Assembly: GCA_030524675.1 (NCBI GenBank)
Contig: JAUNGE010000031.1
Coordinates: 1-39,799 of the forward strand
Reading direction: 5' to 3'
DNA from: a bacterium
GTDB lineage: Bacteria > Bacillota > Clostridia > Lachnospirales > Lachnospiraceae
Length of the DNA: 39,799 nucleotides
The notes under the pieces were generated by a model. That model was not told the DNA's origin. It saw only the letters and a list, made by a program, of their open reading frames with translations, and did not search any database. Within the stretch, counting starts at the first letter, position 1, and each line of letters starts with the position of its first letter. This document shows, in pieces, positions 34,695 to 39,799 of this stretch. A program made the translations under genes and the position numbers.

Positions 34695-34898
34695 ATCAAA
34701 ACAGGTAGATGTTAAGACCTTTGATTTTATTTTATTAATTTCATGCTATAGTGTCCAAAAAGAATAGGAAGAAGACAAAATAGAGGAACTCAGATTACGC
34801 AGTTTCCATTTTCTAACGCTATAGGAAAGATGAATGAGTTGACAGGTGAAGATTACACTTGTAGTCTGTCCAAAAATAAAATCAGGAGGTCATTTTTT

Positions 34899-35285
34899 AT
34901 GAAAAAAGAATTAATTCCCGCTATTGAATATGCTGTTTACGAGATGCTTTCCAGCGAATTTCACGATACCGTCATTCTGACGCCTGCCACGGCGGAGAGC
35001 CTTTACCTCCACTGGAAAGAAATTAAAGAAAAGGACCAGTATAAGATGGAAGACCTGGCCCTGGAATGGATCGGCAAGATGGAACCGCAGCTCGCACAGA
35101 TCGGTGCCGATCAGAAAACCGCATATGTATCCATTCATAAAGTTCCAAACCCTTGCGGCGGAGAGCGCACACTCTGTTTCGAGGGAGATGGATTCTCCTT
35201 CTCCATGCGTATCACCGTAGAATACAACCATGAGAGACGGAAACAGGAAATTGTCTCTTATCTGAAGAAACACCGCCGCGCTTAG
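34899..35285 (+). CDS. Conserved-looking small protein of unknown function
   Basis: A 128-residue soluble protein that I do not recognise. It begins MKKELIPAIEYAVYEML, is acidic in its first half, and has a WKEIKEKDQYKMEDLALEWIGKMEPQL helix region (about 42-70). A beta-like second half reads KTAYVSIHKV, TLCFEGDGFSFSMRITVEYN, and the protein ends with a basic helix (KQEIVSYLKKHRRA). No membrane segment or signal peptide. The start at 34899 has AGGAGG with 9-base spacing; an in-frame ATG at 34830 has none. It is a single-gene unit with its own promoter, a direct-repeat site and a strong terminator, so it is probably regulated and expressed. Confidence 0.75.
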   Translation: MKKELIPAIEYAVYEMLSSEFHDTVILTPATAESLYLHWKEIKEKDQYKMEDLALEWIGKMEPQLAQIGADQKTAYVSIHKVPNPCGGERTLCFEGDGFSFSMRITVEYNHERRKQEIVSYLKKHRRA

Positions 35286-35299
35286 ATAACTCAATAACT

Positions 35300-35352
35300 C
35301 GGGCCGGCAGGCCAAAGTGCAAAACAACTTTGGCTTGCCGACCCGTTTTTTT
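35300..35352 (+). terminator. Strong terminator of the 128-residue gene
   Basis: Arms of 19 bases (CGGGCCGGCAGGCCAAAGT / ACTTTGGCTTGCCGACCCG) pair with one mismatch and one G-U pair, followed by seven T. Confidence 0.92.
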
Positions 35353-35425
35353 ATCTTTTATCTTTTTCTTTTATCTCTTTTTATCTTTAATCTTTAATAA
35401 TCTTTAATCTTCAATCTTCAATCTT
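35346..35425. repeat. Imperfect short tandem repeats of the TTTTATC/ATCTTTA type
   Basis: About 80 bases made of 6-8 base units (TTTTATC, then ATCTTTA, then ATCTTCA) run from the terminator tail into the last codons of the VanZ-like gene, where they encode KRLKIED. Such tracts are prone to slippage. Confidence 0.75.
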
Positions 35426-36018
35426 TTTAACGAAACTCCAACCAACCACCACCCTGCTGCCAAAATGCAGCCCACTACAGTTCCTACTGTATTCATCATG
35501 ACATCTTCCGCCTGAACAAATCCACATTTGGTTATAAATTGCGTTCCTTCTATTATAATGCTTACCATCATGCCGCAAAAAACACTCTTTAAGAACCAGA
35601 AATTGTTCTCTGAAAAACTCTTCTGCCCTCTCTCCGACTTCTGTAAAAGCAAAGACAATAAAAATCCAAACGGGATAAAAAACAACACATTTTCTACAGC
35701 ATAGGCCATCGCTGACGGACCTCTATTCAAAAATTCAAACAAGGTCCAATCCACTCGGTCCCTCGAGCCTGGCGGCCGGCAAAGAATGGAAATATATGCC
35801 ATCATTGAATTATTCCAAAAAAACAGGAAAAGCAGAATGGGAGACCTCGGCATCCGCCTTTTTATCAGATACAGCAGCAGGCAGAACGCTGCAAATAAGC
35901 CAACTGCCAGCCAAAGCGCTGGAAACAGATACTGCATAACTTCTTTGATGTCTTCCGCCACCATTTCTGTGTTTATCTTTTCCCATATTTCCTGTATCTT
36001 CCAAAGTTTATATCTCAT
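35404..36018 (-). CDS. VanZ-like family membrane protein
   Basis: The 204 residues form about five membrane helices. The VanZ-like core covers about 80-200: an RVDWTLFEFLNRG segment, then ENVLFFIPFGFLLSLL, then SIIIEGTQFITKCGFVQAEDVMMNTVGTVVGCILA, which has the family's conserved Glu and the Asp-x2-x2-Asn-x2-Gly pattern. VanZ gives low-level teicoplanin resistance in enterococci, but most family members are of unknown function and no van genes are nearby. The ATG overlaps the stop of the VOC gene by 4 bases, so the two are coupled. The last codons lie in a short tandem-repeat tract. Confidence 0.85.
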   Translation of the reverse strand: MRYKLWKIQEIWEKINTEMVAEDIKEVMQYLFPALWLAVGLFAAFCLLLYLIKRRMPRSPILLFLFFWNNSMMAYISILCRPPGSRDRVDWTLFEFLNRGPSAMAYAVENVLFFIPFGFLLSLLLQKSERGQKSFSENNFWFLKSVFCGMMVSIIIEGTQFITKCGFVQAEDVMMNTVGTVVGCILAAGWWLVGVSLKRLKIED

Positions 36019-36500
36019 TCATGCAACTCCAGCGGAAGCCCATCTGGGTCCGAAAAAAAGGTAAATTTCCCTCCAGAAAAGCTGTCCACACGTACCGGCT
36101 CTGTCGCAATGCCGCGTTTATTTAATTCTGCGGCGGCCGCCTCCACGTCCCTGACACGAAATGCCAGATGACGCAGCCCATATGCCTCTGGGAAATTTGG
36201 GCGTTTCGGATGCTTTTTTGCCTCCGGATCCGGTATGGCGGGAGCAAAAATCTCCAGCTCCACTCCATTTAACAGCAGATCCAACTTATAATCCTGTTTG
36301 TCCTCACGAAAATTTTCTCTCACAATCTGAAATCCCAGAAGATTCACATAAAAATCTCTCGTTTTCTGATAATCCGATGCTAGGATTGCCACATGATGCA
36401 CCGCCTGGATTCCCACTGTCTCATGCATACTCTGATTGGCCGCCTTGTTTTCTATCTTATTTTCTTCCTTATTTCTTATTTCGTGTCTCTGATGCTCCAA
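36015..36500 (-). CDS. VOC (glyoxalase/bleomycin-resistance) superfamily protein
   Basis: A 161-residue metal-dependent fold of unknown substrate. After a hydrophilic leader of about 30 residues comes the paired beta-alpha-beta-beta-beta structure. The expected metal ligands are visible: His35 or His36 (VHHVAIL), Glu81 or Glu83 (VELEIF), His111 (LRHLAFRV) and Glu158 (PLELHE). The set fits a lactoylglutathione lyase-like or epimerase-like enzyme. The start is taken as TTG, with GGAAGG about 8 bases upstream; an internal ATG (MHETVG, residue 25) would give a standard-length protein but has a weaker site. It sits first in a pair with the VanZ-like gene. Confidence 0.85.
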   Translation of the reverse strand: MEHQRHEIRNKEENKIENKAANQSMHETVGIQAVHHVAILASDYQKTRDFYVNLLGFQIVRENFREDKQDYKLDLLLNGVELEIFAPAIPDPEAKKHPKRPNFPEAYGLRHLAFRVRDVEAAAAELNKRGIATEPVRVDSFSGGKFTFFSDPDGLPLELHE

Positions 36501-36521
36501 TATATATACCTTCCTTCTAGT

Positions 36522-36570
36522 TTCTATTTTCCTTTCAGAATTCTATTTTCCTTTCAAAATTCTCTCAAAA
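36522..36570. repeat. 19-base tandem repeat before the VOC gene
   Basis: TTCTATTTTCCTTTCAGAA (36522-36540) is followed at once by a copy with one change (36541-36559) and a partial third copy. It lies just upstream of the VOC ribosome site, and read leftward is purine-rich. A TATACT (-10-like, complement of about 36571-36576) sits next to it. Confidence 0.8.
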
Positions 36571-36639
36571 GTATACTCCAAATTTTTCTCTATCATACCC
36601 CTATCATACCCCACACACATGTATGATTGTCTTCCATCC

Positions 36640-36655
36640 CACACGCAAGCGTGTG
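36640..36655. repeat. Short palindrome after the 96-residue gene
   Basis: Perfect arms CACACGC/GCGTGTG with an AA loop. A T5 run follows on the plus strand only, so for the leftward gene it is not a typical terminator. Nearby, ATCATAC/GTATGAT (about 36604-36627) forms a second inverted repeat. Confidence 0.5.
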
Positions 36656-36681
36656 AGTTTTTCGCCATAAATTTATAACAG

Positions 36682-36972
36682 CTACACCACAAAAAAAGCT
36701 TTCAACAGTGCCCAAATATAAGGAGCCCCAAACACATTCAAAGATTTTGGCCCTGTGATATGCTCCTGATCCGCTTCTAATTTCTGGAGAGCTTTCTGGA
36801 ATGTAGAGCGTGTGAGAGATTTTGAGCGCCGGTCAATAAACATTTCCCCGCCTTTAATCGTATAAGTAAAAGGAAGTTTCTTCGCTGTATAAAATGTTTC
36901 ATTCTGATGCTGCACCAGCATAGTCCATAATGTATCTATGGTAATCTCGTTCCCATTTTTATCTTTTGCCAT
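36682..36972 (-). CDS. Small protein of unknown function (96 residues)
   Basis: Starts MAKDKNGNEITIDTLWTML, continues through FYTAKKLPFTYTIKGGEMFIDRRSKSLTRSTFQKALQKL, and ends with a hydrophobic GAPYIWALLKAFFVV. The middle (SLTRSTFQKALQKLE) looks like a helix-turn-helix-sized helical pair, but I cannot assign a family. The start at 36972 has GGAGG with 5-base spacing; the frame stays open further upstream into a Cys-rich stretch without a ribosome site. It has its own candidate promoter. Confidence 0.72.
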   Translation of the reverse strand: MAKDKNGNEITIDTLWTMLVQHQNETFYTAKKLPFTYTIKGGEMFIDRRSKSLTRSTFQKALQKLEADQEHITGPKSLNVFGAPYIWALLKAFFVV

Positions 36973-37033
36973 CATTTCCTCCATTCTGTACCTGCTCGGG
37001 CACAAACAGATTTTTCCCAAAAAGTTTAAGAAA

Positions 37034-37062
37034 AGTGTATCACAAATACAACTGTATGGCAA
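37034..37062 (-). promoter_or_regulatory. Promoter of the 96-residue gene
   Basis: Read leftward: TTGCCA (complement of 37057-37062), 17-base spacer, TACACT (complement of 37034-37039). The next gene upstream ends at 37155 with a small hairpin CCTTAC/GTAAGG at 37116-37132. Confidence 0.65.
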
Positions 37063-37154
37063 TTCATTATGGGAATTCCTCTCATTTCTACTACAATATA
37101 TTTATGGTTAATAACCCTTACAGCCAGTAAGGAATTACCCATCTTTTATTTCCC

Positions 37155-37583
37155 TTATTTTTCTTCAGCCAGCCCTAGAATCTGCAATGTCTTTTTATCC
37201 GGAATTCCGGCAAAAAACTTATCCAAAACCGCCTGAAACACACTGCACTCCGGCGCAGCAACACGAAACAGAGTCATACAGGAACGCAGCTTCAAATCAT
37301 CCGGCCATCCCATTACAGCCGTCGGGTTATTGCAGGAAAGTTCCAGCAATGCGCTGGAAATCTCGACAAGTCTCTCTCGAAGAATCGGATCGTTGTAGTA
37401 TTCGATTGCCTCATTCAGGTCTTTGAGCGCATAATATTCTGCCATAGAACTTCTCCCGAGTCCTGTTATCTGTGGAAAAATATACCATATCCAATGGCTT
37501 GTCTTCCTTCCCCGTTTTATCTCGGCCAATGCTGTCTCATAGTCATATTGCTGGGCTGTGTGAAATCTGCTCAAATCTGCCAT
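37155..37583 (-). CDS. DUF1810 family protein
   Basis: A 142-residue soluble protein. It matches the DUF1810 pattern from memory: RFHTAQQYDYETALAEIKRGRKTSHWIWYIFPQ, then GLGRSSMAEYYALKDLNEA, then a helical C-terminal half with VMGWPDDLKLRSCMTLF. The molecular role of the family is not established. Its start overlaps the stop of the S51 peptidase gene by 13 bases, so the two are probably co-transcribed. Confidence 0.88.
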   Translation of the reverse strand: MADLSRFHTAQQYDYETALAEIKRGRKTSHWIWYIFPQITGLGRSSMAEYYALKDLNEAIEYYNDPILRERLVEISSALLELSCNNPTAVMGWPDDLKLRSCMTLFRVAAPECSVFQAVLDKFFAGIPDKKTLQILGLAEEK

Positions 37584-38344
37584 GCAGCATGCACCTTCCT
37601 TTCATAGCAACAACTTTCATTCTCACTGCAAATCTTATAAAGTTTTGCATCTGTTATCTGATAGGCCTCTCCCCAGACGCTTTCTCTCCCATCTTCGCTC
37701 ATCAGATAGCTTCCATCCGGAAGCACCAAAAACGTTTTTCCAAAGCTGTCGCCATAAGTAATATCGTCAAACAGGCGCATTCCGTCCAGATAATTGTATT
37801 TTACCATCTGGTAATGTGGGAGAATCATGGTTTTTGTGAGATTCAAACCAGTTAAATATCTCTGATATCCTGCTGCCACTGCCTCTCCTGGAAGTTCTGG
37901 CTGCGCGTACACAACATCGGCACTGTTCATACTTCCAGCACTGATTCCTATGACAATCCCATCAAATCCCTGTATGGACTCTCTCAAATGAATCCGTGAG
38001 AAAAATGCATTCTGTGTCGGCACATGCCCGCCACCAAGAAAAATGACATCATAAGAATGAAGCTTCTCACGGGAAGTATCTGCAGTTCTTCCATCCCAAA
38101 GATCGAATTGAGATACAGAAAATCCCGACTGCTCCAGCGCCTGATGAAAAAAAGCAGTCATCTCATCATTTCTCTCAAAACCGTCCGGCGCTGCTGTAAT
38201 GATCAGGCATCTCGCATCCTCTTTCCAGTACTTTCTAAGATTTTCTGTTAAATTATTTTTAGGGTCTAAGCCATCCACATGATAGCTCCCATCCAATGGA
38301 CCTGTTGGGCTGCTGGTTAAAAATAAAATCATCGTTTTTCCCAT
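37571..38344 (-). CDS. Peptidase S51 family (dipeptidase E-like)
   Basis: Soluble serine peptidase of the class I glutamine amidotransferase-like fold (257 residues from the start at 38344). The nucleophile elbow is GISAGS with Ser135, preceded by VIFLGGGHVPTQNAFF near residue 100, where S51 enzymes have their glycine-rich loop. His177 (ILPHYQMVKY) is a candidate catalytic His. E. coli PepE cleaves Asp-X dipeptides; the substrate here is not known. An equally likely start is the ATG at 38332 (MILFLTSSP); the open frame continues 38 codons further, but that part is basic and lacks a ribosome site. It is first of a pair with the DUF1810 gene. Confidence 0.87.
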   Translation of the reverse strand: MGKTMILFLTSSPTGPLDGSYHVDGLDPKNNLTENLRKYWKEDARCLIITAAPDGFERNDEMTAFFHQALEQSGFSVSQFDLWDGRTADTSREKLHSYDVIFLGGGHVPTQNAFFSRIHLRESIQGFDGIVIGISAGSMNSADVVYAQPELPGEAVAAGYQRYLTGLNLTKTMILPHYQMVKYNYLDGMRLFDDITYGDSFGKTFLVLPDGSYLMSEDGRESVWGEAYQITDAKLYKICSENESCCYERKVHAAWQI

Positions 38345-38703
38345 CCTTTGTTCTGTTATGGTTGTTAGTTGTGTATTCCTGCTTGTTTCCGCCTGTTTTT
38401 TCTTTATGGTCTCCCGTCTACGTTCTGGGTGCCTATGTTTATTTGACTTTGCTGGCATTCATCTGTCTTTTCTTTGTTGTCCGTTTGTTATTCGCTTATT
38501 ATTTGCATATTATCTGCATTATACCATATTTTCTGCTAAGTATCATGTTTTATATGAAAATATAAAAAAAGAAGTATCACACAATAAACAATATCTGCTT
38601 CATTGATACCATTGTGAGATACTTCTATTTGATATTCTCTTATTTTGTCTTTCTTACCGCTCTCATACGTAAAAAATACACATATTATTATCTTTCTATT
38701 CTT
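38345..38703. other. Intergenic region upstream of the S51 gene
   Basis: Read leftward it is a purine-rich leader to the S51 peptidase. A TATAAT (complement of 38518-38523) is the likely -10, without a good -35. The right part holds the terminator of the next gene (38562-38625). A hydrophobic rightward frame at 38296-38565 overlaps both and has no ribosome site. Confidence 0.5.
38562..38625 (-). terminator. Terminator of the right-edge gene
   Basis: Read leftward: GAAGTATC, one mismatch, then CACAAT pairs with ATTGTG and GATACTTC around a loop of about 25 bases, followed by TTTTTTT. Strong stem and U run. Confidence 0.88.
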
Positions 38704-39351
38704 CTATAAATTTAACAATGTAGGATTTGTATCATTTTTCAATGTTCCTTCATCTATATCATCTAATCTATTAATAACTTTCTGCAGCTGATTAGTTAAG
38801 GTAAAAAGCAAAACATTCGCATCATCATTATTATTATTATCATTCGCTTTCTGCGCAGAAGAAATTTCTAACAATTTTATGATTGAATTTATTCCTTTTT
38901 GGTTATCTTCCGTTTCCATAATTGCTTTTGTTATATTTGCTCTATCTTTGATCACTTCGTGATAAATTAATTCTTTTCTATAATCAATCGTATTGATTGT
39001 ACTTATGTCAAATATTCTTGGAGTGTCTTTCTCTTGTACCAGAACGACTGGCAAGTCGAATGCCTGACGAATTCCAAGTTCAAACAATACATTGGGATTT
39101 CGGCTGCTCAAATCGCAAATGACCATTGGTGACTTCACAATATCATTAAGAATTCCTACCTGTATCATGTGACTTGCTTTTGTATCATCTGCTCTCTTCG
39201 GTTGATATCCAGCCTTTAATATAGCTGGAACAAAAATATCTTCATAAACATGTCTAAAATGATCTGGAGGATAAGATGATAATTCTCCAATGGGCATAAT
39301 TACAAAACAAGTTTTCTTTTCTTTCCCTGCATTATTCTCCTTTTTATTCAT
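38704..39351 (-). CDS. Nucleoside-deoxyribosyltransferase/TIR-like protein of unknown function
   Basis: The 215 residues have a CFVIMPIGE opening (15-23), then PKRADDT (51-57), and a core VICDLSSRNPNVLFELGIRQAFDLPVVLV (77-105), where Glu91 occupies the place of the catalytic Glu in nucleoside 2-deoxyribosyltransferases and TIR-like NAD hydrolases. A FDISTINTIDYRKEL segment follows, and the C-terminus has a short Asn/Asp run encoded by ATT repeats and a coiled-coil-like helix (about 176-200). Proteins with this core occur as nucleotide-processing or sensing modules, some in antiphage systems; that role is only a possibility here. AT-rich unlike most of the window. GGGGAT lies near the start. 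Confidence 0.7.
   Translation of the reverse strand: MNKKENNAGKEKKTCFVIMPIGELSSYPPDHFRHVYEDIFVPAILKAGYQPKRADDTKASHMIQVGILNDIVKSPMVICDLSSRNPNVLFELGIRQAFDLPVVLVQEKDTPRIFDISTINTIDYRKELIYHEVIKDRANITKAIMETEDNQKGINSIIKLLEISSAQKANDNNNNDDANVLLFTLTNQLQKVINRLDDIDEGTLKNDTNPTLLNL
38823..38842. repeat. ATT trinucleotide repeat inside the right-edge gene
   Basis: A short run of ATC/ATT units encodes the Asn/Asp run of the protein (about residues 171-178). Changes in copy number would stay in frame. Confidence 0.7.
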
Positions 39352-39799
39352 CTTTTTTATCCCCTACTTTTATTATTACATTTCTAAAGATAGCTTTTAT
39401 CAGGTTCTATCTTTGAAATATCTTTTTCTTCAGTCTCTAAGTAAACGTATATTTTTATAATTTTCTTTATCTACAATCACTTTCTGTTGAAATTTATCTC
39501 TAGAGTCTCAGAATTCCAAAATTCAAATACAGATACAATATAACTTTCGTGAATACCATTATCATTTATTTTGCAAATCCCTTCCTATATATTACCATAT
39601 TAGTTTATATTAATGTGTTCAATTTATAGAGCTATTCCATCTATTTATTCATCTTATTCATTATTTTTCTAAATCTGTTGATACTTTATCATCATATTGC
39701 AGTAACATATTTATATATATTCCCAACAGCTGCTTTTTCTTATCAGAAAGACTAACTATTAAAAGTCAATAGGTTTTTGTAAGATTTTTTTAATTCCTA
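39352..39799. other. AT-rich right-edge intergenic region
   Basis: No gene is supported. A perfect inverted repeat AAAGATAG/CTATCTTT (39386-39393, 39407-39414) lies 35-63 bases before the start of the 215-residue gene and may be its operator or a leader hairpin. The rest is very AT-rich with only short frames. Confidence 0.6.

Noticed and set aside
34839-34870. Riboswitch in the leader of the 128-residue gene
   Set aside because: Only one imperfect hairpin is visible and no known aptamer pattern is recognised.
36604-36655. CRISPR-like repeat cluster
   Set aside because: Only short palindromes and a doubled CTATCATACCC; no regular repeat-spacer arrangement and no cas genes.
38296-38565. 89-codon hydrophobic rightward frame
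   Set aside because: Hydrophobicity comes from T-rich DNA; overlaps the S51 gene start and the next terminator, and has no ribosome site.

Overview
The window reads as a chromosomal segment of a spore-forming, anaerobic, Gram-positive Firmicute, most likely of the family Lachnospiraceae (Clostridia). The evidence is a division and cell-wall (dcw) cluster with Firmicute-type FtsL, FtsQ/DivIB and two class B penicillin-binding proteins, a T-box leader on ileS, a six-gene Rnf complex in the clostridial order C-D-G-E-A-B, a Spo0E-type sporulation phosphatase, and codon and base composition in the 40s of percent GC by eye. The species cannot be fixed from sequence alone.

Layout. 0.3-6.4 kb: ileS and glgP run leftward from one strong promoter with an isoleucine T-box leader. 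6.5-8.8 kb: pncB (NAD salvage) and a small XRE-type regulator run rightward and meet ftsZ at a bidirectional terminator. 8.9-22.5 kb: the dcw cluster runs leftward as mraZ-rsmH-ftsL-ftsI-second PBP-mraY-murD-ftsW-murA-ftsQ-ftsZ. It makes lipid I precursors, builds septal peptidoglycan and assembles the Z ring; murG is not present between ftsW and murA. The mraZ promoter carries three MraZ-type boxes at exact 10-bp intervals. 22.7-24.6 kb: a 50-residue Spo0E-like gene (leftward) and ychF (rightward), followed by a long three-tier palindrome and a terminator.

24.6-29.7 kb: rnfCDGEAB (leftward), a membrane ferredoxin:NAD+ oxidoreductase that couples electron flow to ion export. Its roughly 230-nt leader has a very stable hairpin, and its RnfE carries an unusual four-cysteine cluster with an Ala/Lys-rich tail. 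30.1-34.6 kb: a MarR repressor with two overlapping ABC-exporter half-transporters, driven by a fully consensus promoter with a palindromic operator just downstream of the start site. 34.6-39.8 kb: an accessory stretch of small genes: an unknown 128-residue protein behind a 22-bp direct-repeat promoter, VanZ-like and VOC proteins, an unknown 96-residue protein, a DUF1810 protein, an S51-type peptidase, and at the AT-rich right edge a nucleoside-deoxyribosyltransferase/TIR-like protein of possible defence or nucleotide-sensing function.

No rRNA, tRNA, CRISPR array, transposase or phage gene was seen. The least ordinary items are the rnf leader RNA element and RnfE tail, the 63-nt palindrome after ychF, the repeat-flanked promoter at 34.6 kb, and the orphan deoxyribosyltransferase/TIR-like gene.
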